Origin: Anniella stebbinsi
Taxonomy: Eukaryota; Chordata; Lepidosauria; Squamata; Anniellidae
Assembly: GCA_029215795.1 (NCBI GenBank)
Contig: JARDYH010000007.1
Location: forward strand, 60,628,763 to 60,692,762
DNA length: 64,000 nt
Direction: 5' to 3'
Shown here piece by piece: positions 43,850 through 56,362 of this stretch (the first letter of the stretch is position 1; the number at the start of each line of letters is the position of its first letter). The notes beneath the pieces were generated by a model. The model did not search any database. It was not told where the DNA came from and worked only from the letters and a program-made list of their open reading frames with translations. The position numbers were made by a program, and so were the translations under genes.

Positions 43850-46712
43850 CAATCCGCTGGCTGGGAGATGATAGTGGGCCGACATGGGCCCAGGCCCTCC
43901 CAGCTGGATACTATGTTAGTGAGCAGGTGAGGGAAAGTGGGCGGGGGGGTGGAGTAGCTGTGGTCTACAAGGACAATCTTAACCTGACCAGACATCCTGT
44001 CCGGCAACTGAATCACATTGAGTGTGTGTACCTGAGTCTGAAGGCCAGGGATAGACTAGGGATTCTGTTAGTGTACCGGCCCCCCTGCTGCCTATCAGAC
44101 TCCCTGGCCGAGCTCACGGAACTGGTCTTGGAGTTGGTGTTGGATTCGCCCAAGCTTTTGGTCCTGGGCGATTTCAACATCCCATTTGAGGCTGGTTTGT
44201 CAGGTGCAGCTTGGGAGTTCATGGCATCCATGACAACTATGGCCCTATCCCAATTGGTCTCTGGACCTACACATTCAGCAGGTCACACCCTCGATGCTGT
44301 CTTCAGCTCCGAACAGACAGATCTGTGGGAGGAGGTAACAAATACCTCTGCATTGTCATGGACAGACCATTTTCTGGTCAGGGTTAGTATCACGGCTGCC
44401 ACCCACCCCTGCAGGGGTGGCGGACCTATTAGGATGGTCTGCCCTCGAAGGCTGATGGATCCTTTTGGATTCCAGAAGGCCTTGGAGGGATCTATGGCTG
44501 GTATCGTCGACGATCCTGTAGAAGCCCTGGTCAATAGATGGAGTCAAGACCTAACTAGGGCTATCAACACGATCGCCCCCAAATGTCCTCTCCGACCCGC
44601 TTCTAATCGGGCGCCCTGGTATACAGAAACTCTCAGGGAGTTGAAGCGGAAAGGACGACGACTGGAGCGCCGATGGCGGAAAACTCGACTTATATCCGAT
44701 AAGACACGACATAGAGAACATCTTTGTTCCTATGGGGTGGCAATACGTGCAGCGAAGAAAGCTTTCTTCTCTGCACGCATTGCGTCTGCAAATTCACGTC
44801 CAGCAGAACTGTTCAGGGTGGTGAGGGGTCTAACTCAGGCACCTTCCCCCCTGAACCCGATTTTAGAGCCTTCGGTAGTTTGCTGTGATGCTTTTAACGA
44901 CCATTTCACAGATAAAATCTCTTGGATAAGAGCCGACTTAGATGCCGTTGTTATAGTAGAGGCTGACAGTGGAGTGTCCAGCAACTCTGCGAGTAGAATT
45001 ACACTGGATCAGTTTCAGTTGGTGAGTACTGAGGACGTGGACAAGCTGCTTGGACGAGTGAGGAGGACGACTTGCCCTCTCGATCCCTGTCCTTCTTGGC
45101 TGGTCGCCCAGGGAAGAGATGCAGTTAGATCACAATTACAATATATTATTATTGCATCTCTCAGGGAGGGGAGTTTTTCATCATGTTTAAAAGAAGCGGT
45201 AGTATGGCTGCTTCTAAAAAAGCCCTCCCTGGATCCCCTGGACTTTAATAACTACAGGCCAGTATCAAATCTTCCATTTTTGGGCAAGGTGATCGAGAGG
45301 GCGGTTGCCTTCCAACTGCAAGCAGTTTGGGATGATACAGATTTTCTAGACCCATTTCAAACTGGCTTCAGAGCAGGATATGGAGTTGAGACTGCTATGG
45401 TTGCCTTAGTGGATGATCTATGCTTAAGTATTGACAGGGGGAGTGTGTCTTTGTTGGTACTCCTGGACTTCTCAGCGGCTTTCGATACCATCGACCATGG
45501 TATCCTTCTGGAACGCCTGAGGGAATTGGGACTCGGTACTGTGCTTCAGTGGTTCCGGTCCTACCTCTCGGGCAGGTTCCAGATGGTGATGCTTGGGGAT
45601 AGTTGCTCTTCAAAGAAGGAGCAGCTATGTGGTGTACCACAAGGTGCCATCCTTTCCCCAATGCTGTTTAACATCTACATGAAACCGCTGGGAGAGATCA
45701 TCCGGAGGCATGGGGCGGGGTGCTATCAATACGCTGATGACACCCAAATATATTTCTCTATGCCTTCAACAACATCGTCAGCTAAGGATAGTGTATCTCC
45801 TCTGAATGAATGCTTGGAGGCAGTAATGGGCTGGATGAGGAAAAACAAACTGAAGCTGAATCCAGACAAGACGGAGGTACTTGCTGTCAAAGGCCCCAAC
45901 CTGGGTTTGGAGGTGTGTCAACCAGTTCTGGATGGGGTTACACTCCCCCTGAAAGGCTGTGTTCGCAGCTTGGGGGTACTCCTGGATCCGTCGCTCCAAA
46001 TGACAGCTCAGATAGATGCGACTGCCAAGAGTGCCTACTATCAGCTTCGGCTCATACGCCAGCTGCGCCCCTTCCTAGAGTTGGAAGACCTAAAATCAGT
46101 AGTGCACGCGCTGGTAACTTTGAGGCTCGACTTCTGCAATGCGCTGTACATAGGGCTACCTCTGTGCCTAGTCCGGAAACTTCAATTAGTTCAAAATATG
46201 GCAGCCAGGTTGGTCACCGGTACATCTAGGGGTGACCACATTACACCAGTTTTAAAATCTCTTCACTGGCTGTCAATCAGTTTCCGGGCGAAGTACAAAG
46301 TGTTGGTTATTACCTTTAAAGCCCTACATGGTTTGGGTCCAGGTTACCTACGGGATCGCCTTCTCTCATACAATCCGCCCCGCACGCTCAGGTCCTCTGG
46401 GAAGAATTTACTACAGTCAACAAGAACTAGACTGAAAACCGTTACCCAGAGGACCTTCTCTTCTGCCGCTCCCAGATTGTGGAATGACCTGCCGGGAGAT
46501 ATTCGCCAACTCACCAGTCTTCAGGAATTTAAAAGATCTATAAAGACTGATCTCTTCTGGCAGGCCTACCCAGATGAATTTTAAAGTGTTTTATTGGTGT
46601 TTTATTGGTATTTTAATGATGTATTGGTTTTATGTGCTTTTAATCAGTTTTGTATTTTATGTTTAATGCTGTTCCTCGCCTCGATCCGTTGGGAGAGGCG
46701 GGTAATAAATAA

Positions 46713-46752
<40 letters not shown>
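43850..46752 (+). mobile_element. 5'-truncated L2-like LINE with intact RT frame
   Basis: Non-LTR retrotransposon. The frame is open without stops or frameshifts from about 43855 to TAA at 46582-46584. The endonuclease lacks its N-terminal part; it starts close to the usual ETWL motif and keeps GGGVAVVYK, LGDFN and the TDH motif (SWTDHFLV). The reverse transcriptase is complete: DFSAAFDTIDH (motif A), GVPQGAILSPMLF and YADDTQIYF with the catalytic ADD at residues about 603-605 counted from 43927. The C-terminal part has NALYIGLPL and APRLWNDLPGDIRQL. A 3' UTR of about 130 bp ends in (ATT)n at 46717-46752. L2 clade is my best placement from the C-terminal motifs. The lack of decay suggests a recent insertion. 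It sits inside an older TIR element. Confidence 0.92.
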
Positions 46753-46753
<1 letters not shown>

Positions 46754-47699
46754 CAGTTGGCTTCTGTAGATGGAATAGGAGGGGGTGTTGTCATGTCCTT
46801 TACCTCAGGTGGCAAACTTTATTGGGGCGGCCCTGACTATGCAGATTCAGTGAACATACAAATAGGCTTGTTGCCAATAAATAAATAAATAAGGCCCCAG
46901 GACTTACTAGTAAAGTATTAAAGCCCCCCAAAGCAACTATTTGGTTTTGAGAATATAGTATCCATAATTTACTGTTAACTGCTGTAGTGCTTCGTGACCA
47001 GGCTTTTACCTCTGCATTTCTCAGGGTTTTAACAGGGGGTCCGTCATCTTCCATTTGTAGCCTTCCTGTGTTTTTCTACTGCTGCTTCTATCTTTTTTCT
47101 TACCAAAAAAAAAAAAATGTTAAGGAAGAAGAGACAAAAGTGCCCCCCACCAAGTCTCTTAGATGTCCTTTAGCAGTCATTAAAAAACCCCACCAAGAAC
47201 AAAAAAACGCATTTGCATTTTAACTTTCGCTCCATCTGCTACCCAAAGAGCGGTCAGCGAGATTGGGAGGAGTTGAATGACTGATGAGTACCTTGGGAAA
47301 ACGGCCGATGGGAGTCAGGGCAAAGTTCAAGTGTCTTTAATTAGCTGACCTTTGCTGCGATCAAAGCAGGTTGCTGGCCTTTCTCTCCATGGGGAACGTT
47401 GTCTTGAGGGAATGCTGGAGCGCATGGGGTCGCTCACTTGTGAATTAAAGAAATACCTGCGCTTTCTGTAGCGCTAGGGTAAGGCTGGGGCTGGAGCCTA
47501 GCATCTTGGGGGCAGAGCTAAGGTGATCGACATATGTGGGCATAAAATCCAAGACTTTTAAAATGAGCAGTGGGTTAGAGCCTAGTGGTTTTGGTGAGAC
47601 AGGGCCTTGGTCCATTAGAGAGGCCATAAAGATCTTTCAAGTGTACATATGTGTACATATGCATCCCTCAATGTACATGGCCTAACATCTTGAGAACTC

Positions 47700-47835
47700 T
47701 GAAGGTAAAACCAACTGAAATCCTATTTAGTGTGGACCCATTGAAATGAATGGGACAAGTGAGTTGTGACTAATTTAACTCCCATTCATTTCAATGTGTC
47801 TACTCTTAAGTAGGACTTGAGTGGGATTCCACCCT
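47700..47835. repeat. Palindromic dispersed repeat (family P2)
   Basis: CATTGAAATGAATGGGAC is complemented by TCCCATTCATTTCAATG across a short loop, with outer boxes AATCCTATTTAG and AAGTAGGACTTGAG. Related decayed copies occur near 16405-16460, 20035-20125, 59125-59185 and 59285-59455. Confidence 0.7.
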
Positions 47836-47935
47836 AAACTCCCCAGTTTAGCACAGCAAACTGTTTTTGGAAGTGGGAGAAATCATTGAATTGTGACATA
47901 CACCTTCACACAACCCCTCTTTCCCAAAGGGTCGC

Positions 47936-48026
47936 CGTGATAGTCTGTTGCTGGAAAAACAATAAAGACCTGTCAAATTTATCATGACGTACGTTTTCAT
48001 GGTTTGGAGCTCACTTCATAATTCTC
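47936..48026 (+). repeat. Decayed dispersed repeat
   Basis: A degenerate relative of 6819-6935 (TAGTCTGTTGCTGGAAAAAC, then GAGCTCACTTCAT). Confidence 0.45.
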
Positions 48027-48349
48027 AATCAGTAGGTAGGTATGTAAATAGGTGTAAAGAGAAAAAAAATACACAGTGGGATCAAATGGCTGTGAAATGT
48101 AAAGAAGTCAGAGTCTCGGCAACAAAGAAGGAAGCCTAATTTTCAGATGATATATATATAGCACCATGGTTTCCATTTATTGCCTGTGTGAAAGCCCCTC
48201 GGTATTTTTCATCAATTCCAACCAAGTAGAGTTGCCTATATCTTTTTCTGAATGAACCACAGACAAAATAACACACGCTATGCAGCTTGTATTTTCAATT
48301 CTTTCATTAGATGGTGAGCTTCTAACTGTATCAGTGACAGGCTAAGAAT

Positions 48350-48456
48350 GAGCATGTCCTACTGGTTGTGGGCAGCTGGTTGGCCACTGTGTGAATAGAA
48401 TACTGGTCTGGATGAATCCTTGGTCTGATCCAGTAGAGCTCTGCATATGTTCTTAA
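48350..48456 (+). mobile_element. CR1-like LINE 3' fragment
   Basis: GGCAGCTGGTTGGCCACTGT and CTTGGTCTGATCCAGTAGAG form the 3' end of the same family as 51285-51955. Confidence 0.7.
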
Positions 48457-49348
48457 TTATAATTAGTGACTATTTCATTAGTGATCTTGTTATATTATGT
48501 ACGTTCTCTTTTTTCTGTTGCCTCTATTTTTTATATTGTGCTCCAAAATAAATTTAATGGCAAAGAAGGAAAGTTTGTCACCAATTCAATTAAATGAAAC
48601 TTTAAATGTATGCAACAGAAGCTTTAATCGATGTAAACACAACCGCCCTAGGTATGCTAAGTTAATTAACATCTGGCAGTGGGACGAGAAACCATTACCC
48701 TTATTCATCCCCAAATGGATAGAATCAAATGTCTTTAAATTCCAGTTCTTAATCACCCTGGAGTCTCCCTTTGCGGTTCCATTTTTGGAGAATAGTAACT
48801 TTCAGGTCATTTGTGGCGTGTCCTGGGAGGTAGAAATGCTCTCCCCGCGGTTCCTGAACGCCGCTGCAATTACTGATGAATTCAGAATGAACATGGTGGG
48901 GTCAACGGATGATGCTGTGTTTCTGAAAACCCAAATCTAGCGGGCCGGAGGCATTGCTGCTGCAGCTGCCTCTCTCGGTTGCCAAAACGAATGCTTTCTT
49001 TGGGAAAGTGGGTGCTTGCATTGCTGTTATCGCCGTGGCTGCCCTAATCTCTCGAAACCTGCTACAGTTTGGGAGCGTCACACCCTAGATCCTGAGTGGC
49101 TTCACTCTCACGCCTGCTCCCAAGCCCTGATAGGAGCTTTGCGGGGCCCTCTCCATCCTCCCAGCTGCTAGACTTGCCTCATCCGTTTCTCCCCCCACCC
49201 CACACACACACCTTCTTCCCCCGGTTGTCAAGCCTCATCCATCAGAGGCAGAGGCCTGCTGTGTCTTTTGAATGAGATTCAGTTCCAGTCATGGAGAGAG
49301 AAGCTCAACTCAGAGTCTGCTGCATGCGGAGTGCTCTCTCTCTGGCTG

Positions 49349-49694
49349 CCTCTACAAGAGAGGTTTAAAGCTCTTTCAAGGCGCTTAAATTTTTTTACCT
49401 CTACAAGAACGGAGCGCAAATCGGTTGTAGAGGCGCGTTATCTCTCCTATTATGCGCATTATCGAATGCACGTTAAACAGCGAGTTTTATTTTGCTCCGG
49501 CCGTTAAAGCGCATTTTGACTATGTGAACAAGCGATTATGTGCATTAACTACTTGTAAAGCGCATTTTGGTCATCCCTTAATGCGCTTCGCCACCTTTTG
49601 CCGCTTCTTGTGCAGAGGTATTAGGCGTAAATGCGCTTCAGCGATTATGCGCATAATCGGCTAACCAGGCGCAAAAGCGAATCCTTGTAGAGGG
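49349..49694. mobile_element. GCGCATT-rich TIR element
   Basis: About 346 bp bounded by CCTCTACAAG and its near complement CCTTGTAGAGG. The interior repeats GCGCATT or AATGCGC many times in both orientations and holds a second internal CCTCTACAAGAA. CpG is far more frequent than in the flanks. Non-coding; probably a non-autonomous DNA transposon of a family I do not recognise. Confidence 0.7.
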
Positions 49695-50814
49695 GACCTC
49701 TCTCTCTCTCTCTCTGCTCAGCTTGCATCCCCAATTAACAGAAGAAAAGCTTTTTGACAACAGAGCAGGGTTCTGTGGGAGTCTAAAACTCTGTATTTGC
49801 AAGCTGCCCTCCACCCATCAAGTTAAGAGTCTGCAAGTGTATCCTGTTCATCCTACAATCTAGTGCTCACTTAGAGAGACAGATGCGTGCCAAGTGTAAG
49901 ACCACGATGCTCTCGGCGAGGTTACAATGTGCGCTCTCCCGGCTTCTGCATTCTTACTTCATCCGCTTTATTATGGTTGCACGGTTCTGAAGACTTGGAA
50001 AACTTGCATTTCAGAAATAACAGCTCCCCAAAGACTTGCGATCCGGACCCAACAAGCGGCTGCGCATGCAATGCAGAAGCTCGAACTGTATCGCCTCTTT
50101 TCATGCATCCCAGAGCTATTCCAGAACACTGCAAATCCAAATGGAGCGTTTTCTGCTGCCCTCCCCCCACTTAGTCAGGGGGCACAATTTCACTGGGATG
50201 TAATTTCCCCAATGCAAGCCTTGTTGACATTTAATGGGATCTCCTTGAAATAGGTCTCCCATCTCTGTGCTGCAGAAAACCTCACCTCTTGGATTTCTGC
50301 CTGCCGTTTAGTGGCCACATTTGCCATTCAAGGAGCCCCGGTTGTCGGCCACATCTTATTTAAGCACAGCAATGGCCCTGTGGGGCAGGTTGGGGCAGTG
50401 GGTGAAGGACAGATTGGCCCAAGGGAAAAAAAATTAACTTTCTAGCCGCTCAGCAGCTTGAACTCGGGTCTACATCCAGCGTTCCATCTAGTACACCACA
50501 TTGGCACACCAAATGATCATGAGCGGTAGCCGGCCTGTGTCAAATGGAACACTCACCGAATCGAGCACATTTAAGATGGCATCTGGGGCCTTCTGTCGCC
50601 AGAGTTTGGGTCTGTGATGGTTTGCTCCCAAATGTAGGTTGTCCCTCGATGCCACTAATAGCATCAATAGATCTTTGGTGGACTAGGTTCTGGTGCTCCA
50701 GAAGACTGGATTGGACCCACTTTGACGACTTCAGCTTATCGTTTGCTCCTTAAGCAGCGGAACTTGAAGCTTTTGGAGAGATGGCTTCTGGACTTTGCCC
50801 ATCATCGAGATTAA

Positions 50815-50880
50815 TTTTATTTTATATATTATATTTCTATACCACCCAATAGCCAAAACTCTCTGTGTGGTTCACCTTTG
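50815..50880 (-). mobile_element. L2-like LINE 3' end fragment
   Basis: CTATACCACCCAATAGCCAA and ACTCTCTGTGTGGTTCAC are the inverted L2-like 3' end, as at 31375-31430. Confidence 0.65.
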
Positions 50881-51284
50881 CACCACATTTTTAACAGGCG
50901 AATAGCAAGACTTTGGCGTGTTTGGATTGTTTAAGGCTCACGCGCCTGAACTCTTGGCTCAGCATCTTCTCACAGCGTGATGACATTGGGCAGAAATGTT
51001 CAAGAAGTGGATATGCTCTCTCCCTCCCCACCCATTTCATGAGCAAGAGGGGTTAGGAATGGGAGCAGGGAGATGCCAGAAGAGATCAGCCTACTTAGGT
51101 GTTCTTTTTGGAAATGAGGAAGGGGCTGGGTGTAGGGCGAGAACCGAAGGCTCTTTGCAAAAGAAGTTCATGCACACCCCCGCCTCTTGGTCAAATAGCA
51201 TGTGCAGGATTTTATACCAGGTGTTTTGTTTTTCTCCCCACAGGGAAAAAAGGAAAACTTGGGGGTGTAGTAGACAGCTTGGTG

Positions 51285-51955
51285 AAAATGTCAACCCGGT
51301 GTGCGGCTGCTGTGGAAAAGGCAAATTCCACACCACGCACAGTTAGAAAATGAACTGAAAATACAATTGGCGGTATCATGCTCCCCTTCTACTAATCTGG
51401 AATACTGTGTACAGTTCTGGTCACTGTCCTCCCCCCTAAAAAAAGGATGTTGTAGGGTTGGAAAAGTTGCAGGAAAGGGCAAACAAAATGATCAGCAATT
51501 CCCCCGCTGCAAAGTCAATGACTGTTTTAACTTAGAGAAAATGAGAGTGAGGGGAGGCATGATAGAGCTAGTAGACAAAGTGGGGAGAATTCCCCCCCTT
51601 TCTCGTAATACTAGAACCCAGTGGGGTCATGCCGTGAAGCTGTGGTGGGAAATTTAGGGCAGATAAAAAGAAGGACCCTCTTCACACAGCGCAGACTATA
51701 GTGATGGCCACCACTGTGGGTCGCTTTCAAAGGGGGTTAGACCAATTCGTGGAGAAGGCTATCCGTGGCTACTAGTCCTGATAGCTACGTGCGGGCTCTG
51801 TTATCAGAGGCAGCAGGCCTATGTACGCCAGCGGCTGGGGAACATGGGCGGGAGGGTGCTGTTGCACTTGTGTCCTGCTTGGGGGGGGTTGCATTGGGGT
51901 ATCCGGTTGGCCCGCATGTGAACAGAAGACCGGCCTGTGACTTGCTTCTGCGTTG
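51285..51955 (+). mobile_element. CR1-like LINE fragment
   Basis: Encodes [10 protein letters not shown], the CR1 ORF2 C-terminal motif. The matching 3' UTR follows (AGACCAATTCGTGGAG, GGCTATCCGTGGCTACTAG, AACATGGGCGGGAGGGTGCT). Frameshifted and with small indels. Confidence 0.82.
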
Positions 51956-52265
51956 GATGCCGCTCCTCCACCCTTCTCGGATCTCACAAAACAATCCATT
52001 GTCTGACTCCAGCCTGGTCCCTCGTGGCATGAAGTATGTGCTTTCGATGGAGGAGTCTCTGAGACGGAGCCGCTCCCTTCTCTCCTGGCCAAGTGAGATC
52101 ATCTGGTCAGGGAAACTCCGTGTTCACTTTGCAGAGCTGTGCATAGCCCAAGACCCTTGTGGAGGGAGGGCACCATTGCCCCTTCTCTTGCAAATGGGGC
52201 AAAGCAAGACCAAGAGAGCCGGAGGCCCGGGCCTCTGGCATAGGCAGCGGGAGGATCCTCAAGGT

Positions 52266-52299
52266 GGGGCGGAGGGGAGGGGAGGGGAGGGGAGGGGAG
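52266..52299. repeat. (GGGGA)n microsatellite
   Basis: About six GGGGA/GGAGG units in tandem. Confidence 0.9.
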
Positions 52300-53039
52300 G
52301 CAGTACCCCCAAATGATCAGCGATGCTTGGCATGCCCCACCGTTCTGTCTCCAGGCTTTTGGGGTTCCCTTGGGCAAAGCAACCCTAACAGGCCTCCTCC
52401 ATCAGCGAGGCTACCTGCTCACCAGCAGCTTTTGCTCCTCATCCTTGGTATCCCTTTCCTTGCTTGGCAGGCAGAGAGCCAGTGAGCAAGCAGGCCATGG
52501 CCTCTGCTGCGGCTCCTTCTCACCACCACCATTCTCTGGGCCAGAGCAAGAGGCCAGGGAATAGGCAGGTTGTAACGGGAAAGCGGAGGAGCAGGTCCAA
52601 GGGGCTCTTTTCAGTAGGCCCCTGCTGGGATGTGGGCCCTCGGCAGATGCCCCACCATGCCTACCCTGGACGCTGGCCCAGGTGGAGGGCTGCTTTGCCC
52701 ACAGTTGTATTGCTGGCACTGCGTGGGCTGGCCTAGTTTGTGATTGAATACTCCCCGCCGCAAGAAGGCATTTCTCTCCCTCTGACATAAACCTGGCCCC
52801 ATATCTTGAGATTGTCATTAGAGGCCCTCATGTGGATGCCCTTTGCCGCCTGAGCCAATGCAGGGGTGATGAGGGACAGGGCCACCTTGGTGGTGGTCCC
52901 CTGCTGGTGGAATGATTACCCACTGAGCTTGCCTGGCACATTCTCAGATGACCTTTCAGGTGTTGAACAAGCCTTTGACACTCCATTTGCTGGCAGGGGG
53001 GTTGTGGGAATTGTAGTCTAAGACATCTGGAGGACACCA

Positions 53040-53470
53040 AGCTTTCTTTTCTAGTCTATAAGTTTTTATTTATTTATTTACAATATTTATATAACCGCTC
53101 AATTATCTAGCACAGATTCCAGAGCTGTGAACATAGGTATAAACAGTAAAAATAATAATTAAAAAATAAAAAAGCAAATTAAAATTGTTCAATTTAAAAA
53201 CAAAAGAACCAGCGAAACAGTGGCTAGTCAACTGAGGAAGGCTTCTCGAAGCAGAGTTGTTTTCAGAGGGCGCTGGAAGCAGCCTAGTGTTGGCACCTGC
53301 CTGATTTCCAGGGGCAGGGAGTTCCACAGAGAAGGGGCCACCACACTAAAGGGTCTTCTCCTGGTGGATTCCAGTCGGGCCACAGGTCCACATGGAACCA
53401 CCAGGAGCATGCCCTCCGACGACCTCAGTGATCAAGCAGGTTCATAAGGGAGAAGGCACTCTCTCAGGTA
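53040..53470 (-). mobile_element. L2-like LINE 3' fragment
   Basis: The minus strand reads RRRPFSVVAPSLWNSLPLEI, parallel to RTFSSAAPRLWNDLPGDI of the long LINE, followed by 3' UTR and a TTTATT-type tail at 53067-53090. Truncated. Confidence 0.85.
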
Positions 53471-53524
53471 TCTTAGTCTCAAGTTGTTTAAGTTGTGCTG
53501 GTCATAGTTATACTGTTGGGTTTC

Positions 53525-53526
<2 letters not shown>

Positions 53527-53563
<37 letters not shown>

Positions 53564-53585
53564 CAGTAGCAGCAGCAGCAGCAGC
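53527..53585. repeat. (ATT)n and (GCA)n microsatellites
   Basis: About twelve ATT units adjoin about six GCA units, next to a minus-strand MIR-like SINE. Confidence 0.95.
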
Positions 53586-53806
53586 ATTTATATCCTGCCT
53601 TTTTTCCTCCAAGGAACCCAAGGTGGCATCCATAATCCTCCTCCTCTCCATTTTATCCTCACAAAAACAACCCTGTGAGGTAGGCTGGGCAGAGAGTCTG
53701 TGACTGGCCCAAAGTCCCCCAGTGGGTTTTCATGGCCGAGTGGGGACCAGAACCCGGAACTCTCAACTCCCAGTCTGACACTTTAGCCACTTCACCGCAC
53801 TGGCTC
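53567..53806 (-). mobile_element. MIR-like SINE
   Basis: Nearly full-length in reverse orientation, from TTATATCCTGCC through CCATTTTATCCTCACA and GAACCCGGAACTCTCAACTC (B-box region). Confidence 0.8.
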
Positions 53807-56164
53807 GACATCTTTAGAACGAGGCTTTTTAATTCATGGATCCTTCTCCTGCAGCAGAGACGGCGGCAGCCTCTCTCTGGCTGCATTCCCAGCACTGCCC
53901 ACAACAACACATCACCCTGTTTAAGTCAGGCACATGGGACAAGAAAAATCTGCAAGCGGGAGAGATGGCAGGGAGGGGGGACGGATGACAGAGAGATGAT
54001 TGTCACCCAGCAGCTCCCAGCTGCAGAGTAACCAAAATAGCTCCTTGCACATGCAACTGGAAGCCAACGCCACCCGCACCTCCTCTGGAGCAGGGCCACG
54101 CTAGCTGTACTGATAAGCCCTGGCACCGTAGCATCCTCCGGGGCCTCTCTCTCTCCCCCCCTCCATTTCTTTCCTTTGGATTCATAGAGCAGCTTGTGCA
54201 TCACGGCAGGTACCCTGACTTCGCTCTTTTGAAGACGCCCACAAAGATCTGGACCGGGCAGACAAAGGGGAACTTCTGTGATAACTCAGCTGCCTTTGCC
54301 TCCGTTTCGTCGCCTCTTTTTCAAAGGGGGCTTCAGTCATCTCCGACATGCAACCGCCAGCGGTAGCCACAGGAATGCAGAAACCATTCTGGCTGATGCT
54401 GATGGCTCAATCCCCTCTTTTCCTCAAGGAGGATTTTACTTCCCCCTCGTCTGCTGCGCTCTGCACTTTTTGCTGCTGCGCACGCCGTCATAACATCACG
54501 GGTGCCTCTTCCATTCCCAAAGGGTTGGGATTCCTCTCGTGACCTTATCCAGGAGAAGGACACCCTCAGATATGAAGGTCTGCCTCACCTGCAAGGCCGC
54601 CCTCTCTCTCTCTCTTGCACGCCAGAAACGGCCGGCTGGGAATAGTACTGTTGCATTTGCGCACTTCAGGCATACAGAATTCTCACCCATTTAGGGTGTA
54701 GTCCTATGCAAGTTTAGACAGGGAAAAAAGTCCTACAATTCCCAGCATTCCCCAGTCAGCATGGGATTGCTCCTTGAGGCTATTGTGTATATACAACTGA
54801 AGGCACTTGATGGACTTTGATGGCAGGTGGCTAGTCAGGCAAGGTGCATGGCACACCACCTGCTAAGGTGGGCTCTGAGGTTTGGGGCTGGAGGAAGTCG
54901 TTCTTGCCGTTTGACATTCAACTCGAGAGAGGAGGGCGGTTTTGCAGCTAGTTGGTTGCTCTCTCTTACACCTTTGGATGCCCCTTTTGGAAAGCAGACC
55001 TGTGGGTGCGGATTCCTGCCTTCGCCTATTCACTCTGCCTGTTTGAAACTGGATGACAAGAGCAGCCTCAGTTTCTAGTACGCTCTGCTCAAAATGAAAG
55101 TGATGCTGTGAAAGGCGGCCTTAGAATTTCCAACCACCGTGGGGAAGGCTTTTTGGAGGGCCAAGCAGCCCCCATAGTAAGAAGCTGTCCAATTGGTCCT
55201 TTTCCGTATAGGTATGGCTGCCTCTCACAGACTCACCTGGGCAGCAGTCCATGAGGCACCGCTCCTGTTAATCTCCCTCCTTAAGAACCTAAGGATGTCT
55301 TTGCTGGATCCGAGGAAGGCCCCTTCACCTCTGTTTTCAGTCTCCAGCACAGGACAGCCACCTGCCTCTGGGAAGGTCATGAACAAAACATGAAAGCAAA
55401 GACAACCGGCCCATCTTGGTTCCCGCCCCCCCCCCCCAGGAATTGGCACTTGGAGGTAGACTGCTCCTGTCTGTGGAGGCTTTGTTCAGTCTTCCAGCCT
55501 ATCTTTCTAAGCTACCAACGTTCAAATGGCAAATGCTTTCTCTGCTCCCTACTAGTCCTCTTACCGGGTTCCCTTCGCCTTCGGTGCATCTCCGGCACTG
55601 GCACCCATCTGCTGCTTTTCCCATCCGACTGCCCCGTCTGACTCTTCAGGCACACATTGTCAACACTATGCCTTCATGTCAGTTCATGGATCCGATGACA
55701 CATGCAAACAAGGCCTTTTTCCGTGGTGACTTCAGCGTTGGGTTTAGATCGCTCTGGCTGCCGATTCAAGAGAGAAGCACACAGGTGAATCACAGACAGG
55801 TTTGCTTTGTAGCCAGAACAACTGAAAACTGGGCTCTGTGTGTGTGTGTGTCTTTGTTTGGGGCGGGGAGAGTTGGGGCCTTCAGAAAAATCAGGATAAA
55901 CAGACAACTGACAGGGAAGTCAGACGGACCGGTGTAAACACAAGCTTGAGTCAGGCAAATGCTGCAATCTGGTTCATGTTGAAACAGCCGGAAAGTCAAG
56001 AATTAGAGAGGGTTGATTTAATGTCTTTGATATTTACTTTTTTAGGCATGCTCTCTCTGTGAGTGTAAGGCACTGAGAAAAATGCGCATTTTTCAGAATG
56101 CTTAAGCCAGGAGGTGACCTGCAGCTTCCTGTCTCGACAAAAGCACCTCCTTTTTTGTTTCACT

Positions 56165-56362
56165 GATTGGTTTGTTATGTTAATACCCTGTCTTCCTTCC
56201 AGGAGTGCAGAATGGCACAGATAGGATGGGGAAATGAGGCACAACGACCCTGCAAGGTAGGTTAGGCTGAGCGAGAGTGAGAGACAGAGAAACTGACCTA
56301 AGACTTCTCATCGAGCTTCAATGACAGAGTGGGCATTTGAACCCAGACCTCCCAAGTCTTAG
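56165..56362 (-). mobile_element. MIR-like SINE
   Basis: Reverse orientation: CGACCCTGCAAGGTAGGTTA and TTTGAACCCAGACCTCCCAA are the SINE body and B-box region. Confidence 0.75.

Noticed and set aside
43927..43929. GTG as the start codon of the LINE ORF
   Set aside because: The frame continues open upstream to about 43855 with endonuclease-like residues; the copy is 5'-truncated and has no true start.
51765..52316. 183-codon frame
   Set aside because: Starts inside a CR1-like 3' UTR and ends in a GGGGA microsatellite; no domain.
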